Source: an endosymbiont of Escarpia spicata
GTDB lineage: Bacteria > Pseudomonadota > Gammaproteobacteria > Chromatiales > Chromatiaceae
NCBI GenBank assembly: GCA_003349915.1
Contig: QFXE01000020.1
Location: forward strand, 1 to 64,000
Reading direction: 5' to 3'
DNA: 64,000 nt
The position numbers and the translations under genes are program-made. This document shows, in pieces, positions 1 through 8,226 of the stretch (position 1 is the stretch's first letter; each line of letters begins with the position of its first letter). The notes beneath the pieces were generated by a model, which was not told where the DNA came from, searched no databases, and saw only the letters and a list, made by a program, of their open reading frames with translations.

Positions 1-276
1 CATATTCTTTACGTAGTCAGCATGCCCCGGGCAGTCAACGTGCGCATAGTGACGGTTATCAGACTCATACTCAACGTGGGAGGTGGCGATGGTGATACCA
101 CGCTCACGCTCTTCCGGAGCATTGTCGATCTGATCGAAGGCCTTCTGCTCACCGCCGAACTTCTTTGCCTGCACCAGCGTGATCGCTGCCGTCAAAGTGG
201 TCTTGCCGTGATCTACGTGACCAATGGTTCCCACATTGACGTGCGGTTTTGTGCGTTCGAATTTTTCCTTAGACAT
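1..276 (-). CDS. tuf: Elongation factor Tu, N-terminal part (cut by window edge)
   Basis: EF-Tu delivers aminoacyl-tRNA to the ribosome as a GTPase. The 92 codons visible begin [20 protein letters not shown] and include the P-loop GHVDHGKT and the second GTPase motif DCPGHADY, which is essentially diagnostic. The start at 276 is preceded by a GGAG ribosome binding site. The gene lies directly downstream of Tyr, Gly and Thr tRNA genes on the same strand, the arrangement of the enterobacterial thrU-tyrU-glyT-thrT-tufB operon, so this is probably the tufB-type copy. The rest of the gene lies beyond position 1. Confidence 0.97.
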   Translation of the reverse strand, partial: MSKEKFERTKPHVNVGTIGHVDHGKTTLTAAITLVQAKKFGGEQKAFDQIDNAPEERERGITIATSHVEYESDNRHYAHVDCPGHADYVKNM

Positions 277-345
277 TGGTTTTCTCCAGGTCTCTCTAAC
301 TATAATCAAAGATAAATTCGCGCGCTTACGCACGCCTTGACAAAC

Positions 346-421
346 TGGAGCCCAGAAGCAGATTTGAACTGCCGACCTCACCCTTACCAAGGGTGTGCTC
401 TACCAACTGAGCTATCTGGGC
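346..421 (-). tRNA. tRNA-Thr (GGT)
   Basis: A 76-nt cloverleaf on the minus strand with acceptor GCCCAGA pairing TCTGGGC, anticodon loop TTGGTAA (anticodon GGT), T-loop TTCAAAT and an encoded CCA end. It is the last tRNA before tuf, as thrT is in enterobacteria. Confidence 0.96.
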
Positions 422-516
422 AAAACTCTCTATTGCCGCCCCACCGGGCGTGCAACATAACTAAACGGCAGCACTGCCGCCGTGGCGACCACCGAATTAT
501 GTGACCCCCAATTATT

Positions 517-590
517 TGGAGCGGGTGATGGGAATCGAACCCACGTATTCAGCTTGGAAGGCTGAAGTTCTACCATTGAACTACACCCGC
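517..590 (-). tRNA. tRNA-Gly (TCC)
   Basis: A 74-nt cloverleaf on the minus strand with acceptor GCGGGTG pairing CACCCGC, anticodon loop CTTCCAA (anticodon TCC) and an encoded CCA end. It is the middle member of the Tyr-Gly-Thr-tuf cluster. Confidence 0.96.
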
Positions 591-638
591 GCAGCCAAGC
601 GACGCTTCGTTCACCAAAACCGCTACAACTTCAAAATC

Positions 639-723
639 TGGTGGAGGGGGGAGGATTCGAACCTCCGAAGGCTGAGCCGTCAGATTTACAGTCTGATCCC
701 TTTGGCCACTCGGGAACCCCTCC
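639..723 (-). tRNA. tRNA-Tyr (GTA)
   Basis: An 85-nt class II tRNA with a long variable arm on the minus strand. The acceptor GGAGGGG pairs with CCCCTCC, the anticodon loop is CTGTAAA (anticodon GTA) and CCA is encoded. It is the first gene of the tRNA-tuf transcript here. The extra upstream tRNA-Thr of the E. coli cluster is not seen between 724 and 942. Confidence 0.96.
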
Positions 724-738
724 AAGCGCGAGCCGGGC

Positions 739-767
739 ATTCTGCCGCCTTGGAAACACAAAGTCAA
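739..767 (-). promoter_or_regulatory. Probable sigma70 promoter of the tRNA-tuf operon
   Basis: Reading the minus strand, TTGACT (762-767) is separated by 17 bp from CAGAAT (739-744), followed by a GC-rich discriminator GCCCGGC. This is the layout of stringently controlled stable-RNA promoters. It lies 16 bp before tRNA-Tyr. The position of the transcription start is inferred. Confidence 0.6.
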
Positions 768-942
768 CACAAAGACCAAACAAAATCACCCGGCGCAGGG
801 CGCCGCGAATTATACACAGGCACGAGTCAACGCTCACTCAAAACCCTTCGATTCATCCAATTCAAATGACCGGACTTGCAGGCAGGCCTGATTACCTTTT
901 AACTACCCCACAGGGAAAAACCGACAGCCACAGCAGATCCAA

Positions 943-2670
943 ATGAAAAATCAGACCTTTGCTGCCTTTGCAGCCACCTCGTTTCTCATCATAACCGGCT
1001 GTACCGGGATACCGACAACAGACCCGCAAACCGCCATCACGACCCCGCCAAAGACGCCGACACTAAACCCGGCAGCCTCAATGGATGACCGCAAGTCGGA
1101 CATTATCTACGATATCCTTGCCGCTGAAGTCGCAGCCCAACGCGGCCAGCACGACATTGCCTATGAGCACGCCTCCAATGCCGCCCGCACCAGCCGGGCG
1201 CCTGCTGCCGCTGAACGTGCGACAAGACTTGCCCTGCTTAGCCACCAGACAGATAAGGCGCTGCAGAGCGTAAACTTCTGGATTGAGATCGATCCAGACT
1301 CCCTTAAGGCCCATCAGATTGCAGCCATCCTCTATATTCGCGATAAAAACCGGCAGGCGTCAGTCTTGCATTTGAGTAAGGTTGCGGCGATCGCCAATCA
1401 GGCAGGCCAATCCGGTTATATTCAGGCAGCCGCCATCGCCGAGAAATCCACCAACAAGGACAACGCCCTGCAACTGATGCAGCTGGTCATTCCTCAGGAT
1501 ACATCTGATCCGGAGGCACTATACGCCCTCGCTCTGAGCGCCAGCCACGCCAAGGAACATGCCGCTGCTGAAGACTATCTTCGCCGCGCGCTCCAAACCC
1601 GACCGGACTGGACAAAAGGCCTGTTACTGCTAAGTCGCTCATTGATGTTACAGGATCGCAAGGATGAGAGTATTGAGGTTCTTGCCAAGGCCGCCCTTCA
1701 ATCACCCAAAGATATTCAACTCCGCATCACATACGCCCGCACACTGGTGGATCTGCATCGGCTTGACGATGCACACGACGAGTTCAGCAAACTCTACGAA
1801 CTGGAACCCGATAATGCCGATATCGTCTACGCGCTCGGAGTGCTCTCCATTCAGCGCAAAGAACTCAAAGCTGCGAGAGGCTTTTTTCAGCACCTGCTGT
1901 CGATGGGAAAAATGGAGAGTCAGTCCTCCCTGCATCTGGGACAGATCGAAGAGCTCGACAAACACCCTCAAAAGGCCTTCGAATGGTATGAAAAGGTCGA
2001 CGGCAAAGAACGGGCTGAGGCACGCATCCGCATGGCGGGCATTCTGGTCTCCCTGGACAACCTGAATGGCGCCCGTGAAATATTGCAGCAATTGCGCTCA
2101 TCCACACCCACAAACGCCCTCAAACTCTTTCTCATTGAAGCCAATCTTTTGCGCGATGCCGGTGAATACAAAATCGCAATGGAGATCTATGACACCGCCC
2201 TGCAGAAATTCCCGGACAACATCGATCTGCGCTATGCCCGCGCCCTGAACGGTGCCGATATCGGCCGGGTCGACATCCTTGAAGCAGACCTGAAACGCAT
2301 ATTGAAAGACAATCCGGATCACGCCGACTCTCTCAATGCCCTGGGTTATACCCTGGCAGACCAGACTGATCGCCTGCAGGAGGCCCAGGCCTATATCCAG
2401 AGGGCACTCGACCTGAAACCCGGCAATGTCGCCATCCTCGACAGCATGGGCTGGGTCGAGTACCGGCTCGGCAATCTGGAGAAGGCGCTGAAATTTCTGC
2501 AACAAGCCGCCGACAAGGAACCGGATGCCGAGATCGCCGCCCACCTTGGTGAGGTTCTCTGGATGATGGGGAGAAAGCAGGAGGCCCGTGCGGTTTGGGA
2601 CGCCGCAATGAAGCGGGACCCGAAGAATCGATATATCGGCCCCACCAAACAGCGACTCTCCGGCAAATAA
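943..2670 (+). CDS. TPR-repeat lipoprotein
   Basis: A 575-residue protein with a lipoprotein signal peptide (hydrophobic run, then lipobox ITGC with Cys at about 20), so probably anchored to a membrane facing the periplasm. From about residue 50 to the end it is a chain of tetratricopeptide repeats. Typical signatures are LNALGYTLADQT and AILDSMGWVEYRLGNLEKAL near the C terminus. TPR arrays bind partner proteins. No enzymatic motif is visible. It sits 9 bp before ispE, in the position where lolB is often found in related genomes, and no lolB is seen here. The specific partner is unknown. The upstream Shine-Dalgarno is weak, but the signal peptide fixes the start. Confidence 0.85.
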   Translation: MKNQTFAAFAATSFLIITGCTGIPTTDPQTAITTPPKTPTLNPAASMDDRKSDIIYDILAAEVAAQRGQHDIAYEHASNAARTSRAPAAAERATRLALLSHQTDKALQSVNFWIEIDPDSLKAHQIAAILYIRDKNRQASVLHLSKVAAIANQAGQSGYIQAAAIAEKSTNKDNALQLMQLVIPQDTSDPEALYALALSASHAKEHAAAEDYLRRALQTRPDWTKGLLLLSRSLMLQDRKDESIEVLAKAALQSPKDIQLRITYARTLVDLHRLDDAHDEFSKLYELEPDNADIVYALGVLSIQRKELKAARGFFQHLLSMGKMESQSSLHLGQIEELDKHPQKAFEWYEKVDGKERAEARIRMAGILVSLDNLNGAREILQQLRSSTPTNALKLFLIEANLLRDAGEYKIAMEIYDTALQKFPDNIDLRYARALNGADIGRVDILEADLKRILKDNPDHADSLNALGYTLADQTDRLQEAQAYIQRALDLKPGNVAILDSMGWVEYRLGNLEKALKFLQQAADKEPDAEIAAHLGEVLWMMGRKQEARAVWDAAMKRDPKNRYIGPTKQRLSGK

Positions 2671-2679
2671 GCCAGCATT

Positions 2680-3519
2680 GTGCCTGAAAGCATTTCATGG
2701 CCCGCCCCGGCCAAATTGAATCTGACGTTGCGCATCGTTGGGCGCCGCCCCGATGGCTACCACGAATTGCAGACGGTCTTTCAGTTTCTCGACCTGCAGG
2801 ATGAACTCCGCTTCCAGCCACGCAGTGATGGCCGCATCGTTCTCGCCACACCACTACCTGGCGTGACTCCGGAAACCGACCTCACGGTACGCGCCGCAAA
2901 CCTGCTGAAACAGCACACAAAGCCCGCACAGGGTGTCACCATCTCTATCGACAAGCACCTGCCGATGGGTGGCGGCCTGGGCGGCGGCAGCTCCGATGCC
3001 GCCACCACGCTTGTAGCACTCAACCAAATCTGGGAGACGGGACTGGACAATGCAACGCTGGCAGGGCTCGGCCTCACCCTGGGAGCCGACGTACCAATCT
3101 TCATCCACGGGCGGGCTGCCTGGGCGGAAGGCATCGGTGAGACACTCACTGATCTGGATCTTCCCCAGCCCTGGTACCTTGTCCTTGCGCCCGACTGCCA
3201 CGTCTCCACCGCAGAAATATTCTCCGCACCTGATTTGACACGCAACTCCCCCCGCATCAGAATACGCGACTTTCTGGAGGGCGACAGGAGAAACGACTGC
3301 CTATCCGTGGTGCGCCGACGTTATAATAAAGTCGCAGCAGCACTCGATTGGCTGGATCAGTTTGCTCCGGCGCAGATGACCGGTACCGGCGCCTGCGTAT
3401 TTGCCGCATTTTCGGATGCATCAATAGCAGAGTCGGCTCTTAATCGCCTGCCCGCTGACTTTGTGGGTTTTGTGGCGCGCGGGATCAACCGATCACCGCT
3501 GCTGACACGGGTCGTTTAA
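2680..3519 (+). CDS. ispE: 4-diphosphocytidyl-2-C-methyl-D-erythritol kinase
   Basis: A GHMP-family kinase that phosphorylates CDP-methylerythritol in the non-mevalonate isoprenoid pathway in the cytosol. The 279 residues match the usual length of about 283. The N-terminal PAPAKLNLTLRIVGRRPDGY and the ATP-binding loop GGGLGGGSSDAATTL are both present, as is the C-terminal MTGTGACVFA motif. The start is GTG at 2680, because the conserved PAPAKLN lies only 7 residues downstream. It is followed by tRNA-Gln and prs, the standard gammaproteobacterial order. Confidence 0.97.
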   Translation: MPESISWPAPAKLNLTLRIVGRRPDGYHELQTVFQFLDLQDELRFQPRSDGRIVLATPLPGVTPETDLTVRAANLLKQHTKPAQGVTISIDKHLPMGGGLGGGSSDAATTLVALNQIWETGLDNATLAGLGLTLGADVPIFIHGRAAWAEGIGETLTDLDLPQPWYLVLAPDCHVSTAEIFSAPDLTRNSPRIRIRDFLEGDRRNDCLSVVRRRYNKVAAALDWLDQFAPAQMTGTGACVFAAFSDASIAESALNRLPADFVGFVARGINRSPLLTRVV

Positions 3520-3547
3520 CTAGCTGTTGAGTGGCATAAAGAATTAT

Positions 3548-3622
3548 TGGGGTATAGCCAAGCGGTAAGGCAGCGGGTTTTGATCCCGTCACTCCCAGGT
3601 TCGAATCCTGGTACCCCAGCCA
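3548..3622 (+). tRNA. tRNA-Gln (TTG)
   Basis: A 75-nt cloverleaf beginning TGGGGTA and closing TACCCCA, with anticodon loop TTTTGAT (anticodon TTG) and an encoded CCA. It lies between ispE and prs, as in many gammaproteobacteria. Confidence 0.97.
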
Positions 3623-3649
3623 TTTTCCGTAAACCAAGGAGATTCCTCC

Positions 3650-4603
3650 GTGCCCGTCACTTCCATGACCGTATTTTCCGGTAATTCAAACCCGGAACTT
3701 ACCAGCGAAATCGTCTCCCATCTCAACATCCCCTTGGGCAAGGCCCAGATTGGTCGCTTCAGTGACGGTGAGGTCATGGCCGAAATACAGGAGAACGTCC
3801 GCGGCCACGATGTATTCATCGTTCAGCCCACTTCGGCGCCGACCAATGAAAACCTGATGGAACTGCTGGTGATGATCGATGCCGTGCGCCTCTCCTCTGC
3901 CAAGCGCATCACCGCCGTCATCCCCTATTTCGGCTACGCGCGTCAGGATCGCCGCCCCCGCTCCGCCCGTGTGCCGATCACCGCACGACTGGCCGCCAAG
4001 ATGATCGCCACCGCTGGCGCCGACCGGGTTTTGACCATTGATCTGCATGCCGACCAGATTCAGGGTTTCTTCGACATCCCGGTCGACAATGTCTACGCCT
4101 CGCCCCTGTTGCTTGGCGACGTCTGGCGTCAGAAACTCCCAAACCTGATCGTAGTCTCTCCCGATGTCGGCGGCGTGGTACGGGCTCGCGCCCTGGCCAA
4201 ACGGCTCGATGGTGCCGACCTCGCGATCATCGACAAACGCCGCCCCCGCCCCAACAAGGCCAAGGTAATGAACATCATCGGCGAGGTTGAGGGCCGCAGC
4301 TGCGTGCTGATCGACGATCTGGTGGACACCGCAGGCACCCTCTGCCAGGCGGCAAGCGCCCTGAAGGAACATGGCGCAGCCAAGGTCGTGGCTTACTGCA
4401 CCCACCCGGTACTCTCCGGCCCCGCGGTTGATAACATCAACAATTCAGTGCTGGATGAGTTGGTCGTTACCAACACCATCCCTCTGTCACCCGCAGCCAG
4501 AGGCTGCAATAAGATCCGCCAAGTCAGCATTGGTGAACTACTGGCGGAGACCATGCGTCGCATCAGCGATGAAGAGTCGGTCAGTTCGCTGTTTATTGAT
4601 TGA
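3650..4603 (+). CDS. prs: Ribose-phosphate pyrophosphokinase
   Basis: Makes PRPP from ribose 5-phosphate and ATP, feeding nucleotide, histidine and tryptophan synthesis. The 317 residues align along their length with the E. coli enzyme: [25 protein letters not shown], the [12 protein letters not shown]-type segment and the PRPP loop [16 protein letters not shown] at 3650 follows an AAGGAGATTCC ribosome binding site. An internal ATG at 3665 is an alternative that would drop five residues. Histidine-pathway genes that consume PRPP (hisG) occur at the other end of the window. Confidence 0.97.
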   Translation: MPVTSMTVFSGNSNPELTSEIVSHLNIPLGKAQIGRFSDGEVMAEIQENVRGHDVFIVQPTSAPTNENLMELLVMIDAVRLSSAKRITAVIPYFGYARQDRRPRSARVPITARLAAKMIATAGADRVLTIDLHADQIQGFFDIPVDNVYASPLLLGDVWRQKLPNLIVVSPDVGGVVRARALAKRLDGADLAIIDKRRPRPNKAKVMNIIGEVEGRSCVLIDDLVDTAGTLCQAASALKEHGAAKVVAYCTHPVLSGPAVDNINNSVLDELVVTNTIPLSPAARGCNKIRQVSIGELLAETMRRISDEESVSSLFID

Positions 4604-4611
4604 TGCTGAGG

Positions 4612-4727
4612 TTAAAGGTGAAAGGATAAGGGCTAAAGGAACAGCAAAATTGGGTTTTCATCCGAAACACACCCAATGACCTCAAATTTCGGAACCGTTC
4701 CTTTCACCTTTCACCCATTTCCTGTTA
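4612..4727. repeat. Inverted pair of 7-bp tandem repeats between prs and rplY
   Basis: Four heptamers of the form NNAAAGG (TTAAAGG, TGAAAGG, ATAAGGG, CTAAAGG) run from 4612 to 4639. The complementary run (CCTTTCA twice, CCCATTT, CCTGTTA) occupies 4700-4727. The arms can pair around GGAAC/GTTCC. The same architecture recurs at 37820-38119 and, in part, around 57390-57684. Confidence 0.7.
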
Positions 4728-4822
4728 GAATCGCCCGCTCGCCGCGAGTCGGCGTGTTATTCCCGGCCTCTGGTCGCAAGAGTCCGGAATCCCCCAATCG
4801 ATTAACTATTTAGGAGATTGAC

Positions 4823-5458
4823 ATGTCTGTCAGTTTTGAAATCAATGCGCAATCACGGACTGATGCAGGGAAAGGTGCGAGCCGCCGCCTGCGTCTCCAG
4901 GGTGCGGTTCCCGGCATCATCTATGGTGCCGATAAAGAGCCATCCATGATCACCATGGTACACAATGAACTTGCACATGCCCTCGAAAACGAGGCCTTCT
5001 ACTCACATATTCTGGATCTGAAACTGGACGGAAAGAGTGAACAGGTCGTTATCAAGGATCTGCAGCGCCATCCGGCCAAGCCGTTCATCACACATGTTGA
5101 TTTTCAGCGCGTTGATATGAATGAGAAGCTCCGCATGCACGCACCGCTGCACTTCATCAACGAAGAGACCTCACCCGGAATGAAGATGGGCGGCAACGTC
5201 TCCCACAGCCTCTCCGACGTGGAAATCATCTGCCTGCCCAAGGATCTGCCGGAGTTCATCGAGGTGGATATGGCTGACATGGATATCGGCGACAGCGTTC
5301 ATCTCTCAGACCTGCAACTGCCTGACGGCGTTGAACTCACCCACGCCAGCGGAGAAGACTCGCTGGTGGCTATGATCCACGTTGGTCACACTGGTGAGGA
5401 CGAAGACGAGGAAGGTGATACGGAAGAGGCAGTTGTGGGCGAAACTGCACCTGAGTAA
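4823..5458 (+). CDS. rplY: 50S ribosomal protein L25/general stress protein Ctc
   Basis: Binds 5S rRNA in the large ribosomal subunit. The 211 residues are the long two-domain form: an L25 domain (about 1-95, with SRRLRLQGAVPGIIYGADKE) followed by the TL5/Ctc C-terminal beta domain (about 100-190). It ends in an acidic tail rich in Glu and Asp (GEDEDEEGDTEEA). An AGGAG ribosome binding site precedes ATG 4823. It lies between prs and pth, the usual position. Confidence 0.96.
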   Translation: MSVSFEINAQSRTDAGKGASRRLRLQGAVPGIIYGADKEPSMITMVHNELAHALENEAFYSHILDLKLDGKSEQVVIKDLQRHPAKPFITHVDFQRVDMNEKLRMHAPLHFINEETSPGMKMGGNVSHSLSDVEIICLPKDLPEFIEVDMADMDIGDSVHLSDLQLPDGVELTHASGEDSLVAMIHVGHTGEDEDEEGDTEEAVVGETAPE

Positions 5459-5471
5459 GCATTCCACAAGA

Positions 5472-5493
5472 GGGACAGGCGACGGCCTGTCCC
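5472..5493 (+). terminator. Hairpin between rplY and pth
   Basis: GGGACAGGC (5472-5480) pairs with GCCTGTCCC (5485-5493) around a four-base loop. There is no T-run after it, so it may act as an RNA end-stabiliser or weak terminator rather than a full intrinsic terminator. Confidence 0.4.
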
Positions 5494-5518
5494 GTAACAT
5501 CTCACCCACTTCCCACCC

Positions 5519-6103
5519 ATGTCATCTCAACCCATCAAGCTCATCGTCGGACTCGGCAATCCAGGCAGTGACTATGAAGGAACCCGGCACAACACTGGCT
5601 TCTGGTTCGTCGACCTGCTGGCTCAACGTTATAACACCCCGCTAAAATCCGAATCCCGGCACCATGGCATGGCATGCCGAATCAACGTCAACGGCCGCGA
5701 TTGCCGGCTCTTAAAACCGACAACCTTCATGAATCGCAGCGGTCAGGCAGTCTCCAGTCTCGCTAACTATTTCAAGATTCAGCCCCAGGAAATCCTGGTC
5801 GCTCACGACGAACTCGACCTGCCTGCGGGCAAGATCCGTCTCAAAACAGGTGGGGGGCACGCTGGACACAATGGGCTTAGAGATATCATGAGCGCCATTG
5901 GCAGCAAAGACTTCCATCGCCTGCGCATCGGCATCGATCACCCCAATGATCGGCGTGAAGTGGTCAACTATGTTCTGGGCCGACCTTCAAAAGCTGACAG
6001 GGAAGCCATCGACGACAGCCTCGATCAGGCGGCCGACTGCCTCACGGACATCCTGAATGGCGAGCTGCAAAAAGCGATGAACCGGCTCCATTCCAGTCGA
6101 TAA
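5519..6103 (+). CDS. pth: Peptidyl-tRNA hydrolase
   Basis: Recycles peptidyl-tRNAs that drop off ribosomes by cleaving the peptide-tRNA ester. The 194-residue protein has the family signatures IVGLGNPGSDYEGTRHNTG (catalytic His at about 24), KPTTFMNRSGQAV, VAHDELDLPAGKIRLK and GGHAGHNGLRDI. It lies downstream of rplY. The partner gene ychF, common at this point in relatives, is missing and an unrelated transport cluster begins instead. Confidence 0.97.
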   Translation: MSSQPIKLIVGLGNPGSDYEGTRHNTGFWFVDLLAQRYNTPLKSESRHHGMACRINVNGRDCRLLKPTTFMNRSGQAVSSLANYFKIQPQEILVAHDELDLPAGKIRLKTGGGHAGHNGLRDIMSAIGSKDFHRLRIGIDHPNDRREVVNYVLGRPSKADREAIDDSLDQAADCLTDILNGELQKAMNRLHSSR

Positions 6104-6195
6104 ATCCTCTCTAGGCCAATAAACTAGACTTATATTATCAATCTCTTATAATCAAGGGATGACTGGCAGCTATGCTGCTTATAAGGTGGAAATCG

Positions 6196-6975
6196 ATGAA
6201 AAAATTACTCTCCCGCATCACGGGACTCCTGACGATGGTGATTCTATGCCACTCCGCATCTGCCACAGAGAGCGATCCGGAGGCCGTTGCCCTTTTACAA
6301 AAGAGCGAATCCCTGATGCGTTCTAAGGCTACGGAAGTCACTTATCAAGTGGATATAGTTCGCCCCGACTGGAAACGCACCCTGGAATTTCTCAGTCACG
6401 ATGACTACGAAAACAACCGCTTTCGCATGGAGATTCTCTCGCCACGCAAAACCAGAGGGACAGTATTTCTGAAAGTCGACGACAAACTCTCCATGTACCT
6501 GCCGAAACTGCGGCGCCAGATCGCCATCTCTCCTGCCATGATGCACGACGCCTGGATGGGTTCTGACTTCAACAATCAGGATCTTCTGGAGGCAGATTCA
6601 TTGATCAGTGACTACACTCATCTGATTGCAAGGCGCGAAGGAAAGGGACCGGAGGCAATTATCACCATAGAATCCTTTCCTAACGAAAGCGCCACTGTCT
6701 CCTGGCATATGCTCGTACAGCGCATTCGCGGCGATGGTATGCCGCTGGAGATCAGGTACATCTGCAAAGACAAGGTTCCCGGGCGCCGCCTGCTGTTTGA
6801 AGCCCCAAAAGAGATGGATGGACGGATTATCCCCACCCGCCTGGTAATGGAGCCACTAAAGAAACAGGGCAAACATACGACAATTACCATCAAATCCGTC
6901 AAGTTCAATGCTAACTTCAATCCTGATCTGTTTGAGCCAATGAAGAAAAAGAAGCCACAGGCGGCCACGAAGTAG
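6196..6975 (+). CDS. LolA-like periplasmic outer membrane lipoprotein-sorting family protein
   Basis: A 259-residue protein with a cleavable signal peptide (about 1-24, ending SASATES). The body has the LolA/LolB-type fold signature seen in proteins annotated as outer membrane lipoprotein-sorting: repeated beta strands (FRMEILSPRKTRGTVFLKV, LSMYLPKLRRQIAIS) and the motif DAWMGSDF at 118-125. It is followed within 24 bp by two FtsX-type permeases and an ABC ATPase, so it is probably the periplasmic carrier of that transporter. The cargo is unknown: lipoprotein, lipid or another hydrophobic molecule. ATG 6196 is chosen over an upstream in-frame ATG at 6172 because it has an AAGGTGG ribosome binding site and begins the signal peptide. 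Confidence 0.8.
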   Translation: MKKLLSRITGLLTMVILCHSASATESDPEAVALLQKSESLMRSKATEVTYQVDIVRPDWKRTLEFLSHDDYENNRFRMEILSPRKTRGTVFLKVDDKLSMYLPKLRRQIAISPAMMHDAWMGSDFNNQDLLEADSLISDYTHLIARREGKGPEAIITIESFPNESATVSWHMLVQRIRGDGMPLEIRYICKDKVPGRRLLFEAPKEMDGRIIPTRLVMEPLKKQGKHTTITIKSVKFNANFNPDLFEPMKKKKPQAATK

Positions 6976-6999
6976 AAGCAGCCACGACACGGAGATTCT

Positions 7000-8226
7000 G
7001 TGATAAAGCCGGTCATCTACGCCGTTGCGCTACGCAACCTCCTGGGGCATTTGCGCCGCACCATGCTCACGGTTGGGGCCATCGCGGTAGGACTCAGTGC
7101 ATTGATTTTCCTGTGGAGTTTCAATGACGGGTTGCACCGCAACATGCTGCAGAACTTTCAGGACGCAATCATCGGCAGCATCCAGATCCATCACGAAGGT
7201 TTTTTCGAACGACCGGAACTCTCCCGCCATCTCAGAAACCCCGACAAGATCATCACGACTGTTGAACAGGCTGGCGTCAAGCGTTGGAGCAGACGTCTCG
7301 AAGCCTTCGCCCTGGCTGCCTCCGATGAAACCACTGAAGGCGTCATGCTGATCGGCATGGAAGCAGACAGAGAGCCTGTCATCACTGATCTTGGAAAACG
7401 CATCTCCATCGGGCGTTTCCTGCGGGAAGACGATGAGTACGCCTGCATCCTCGGCGCCACAACCGCCCGCAACCTCAAACTTGGTCTCGGCGATCCGGTC
7501 GTGATGATCGGTTATGATCGTTTTGGCGCGCTTGTGGCCGAAGAGTTCACACTGGTCGGCATCATCACCAGCGGCGAAATGGGGCTGGATCGGGGCATGG
7601 CCCTGACCAATATCAAATCCCTGCAGGAGATGCTCGATATGCCTGACGGAGTGACGGATATCGTGCTGCGCACCCCGGAAGACAGGATTCAACAACTGAC
7701 GGATGAATTGATTTTTGCGCTGTCGGATGAGAATGTCGAGGTCATGCCATGGAGCACCATGTTTCCCGTCATGCATGAGTGGATCATACTGCACGATGGC
7801 TTTCTCTACCTTTTTCTCGCTGTCGTACTCTTCATCGTTTTAGCCGGCGAACTCAATACGATGCTGCTCTCGATGCTGGAACGCACCCGTGAATTCGGCA
7901 TCTTTATGGCCATTGGAACCGAGCGCTATGAAATAGGCCTAATGCTTGTATTTGAAGCCTTGTTTATTGGCCTTGCAGGTACACTTTTAGGAATTGTCTT
8001 TGGCACTGGCATCGTTCTCGTGACGCACTCGACCGGTATCGACCTATCCATCCTGTTGGGCTCCACCTCACGATTTTACGTCGACTCATTGGTCTATCCT
8101 CATCTCAATCTCGACCATCTCGGCACGACTGTGGGGGCAATCCTGATCGCCTCGATCATTGCCGGTCTCTATCCGGCCTGGAAGGCCAGTCGCCTGCAAC
8201 CGGTGGAGGCGATGCGAAATGTCTAA
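7000..8226 (+). CDS. ABC transporter permease, FtsX/LolE-like (first of pair)
   Basis: A 408-residue inner membrane permease with the MacB/FtsX architecture: one N-terminal membrane helix (about 21-40), a large periplasmic domain, then three C-terminal helices (about 265-290, 310-345, 375-395). The last part carries the typical ERTREFGIFMAIGTERYEIG coupling helix and a closing LYPAWKASRLQPVEAMRNV. It starts at GTG 7000 after GGAGATTCT. Its end overlaps the next permease by 8 bp. The two permeases plus the ATPase form a LolCDE-like exporter that probably extracts or moves a hydrophobic substrate at the periplasmic face. Confidence 0.88.
   Translation: MIKPVIYAVALRNLLGHLRRTMLTVGAIAVGLSALIFLWSFNDGLHRNMLQNFQDAIIGSIQIHHEGFFERPELSRHLRNPDKIITTVEQAGVKRWSRRLEAFALAASDETTEGVMLIGMEADREPVITDLGKRISIGRFLREDDEYACILGATTARNLKLGLGDPVVMIGYDRFGALVAEEFTLVGIITSGEMGLDRGMALTNIKSLQEMLDMPDGVTDIVLRTPEDRIQQLTDELIFALSDENVEVMPWSTMFPVMHEWIILHDGFLYLFLAVVLFIVLAGELNTMLLSMLERTREFGIFMAIGTERYEIGLMLVFEALFIGLAGTLLGIVFGTGIVLVTHSTGIDLSILLGSTSRFYVDSLVYPHLNLDHLGTTVGAILIASIIAGLYPAWKASRLQPVEAMRNV

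Noticed and set aside
22-315. 97-residue plus-strand frame opposite tuf.
   Set aside because: It is the complement of the highly conserved EF-Tu start; the minus-strand reading is certain.
4612-4727. Heptamer arrays as a CRISPR array.
   Set aside because: The unit is 7 bp with no spacers, and no cas genes occur.
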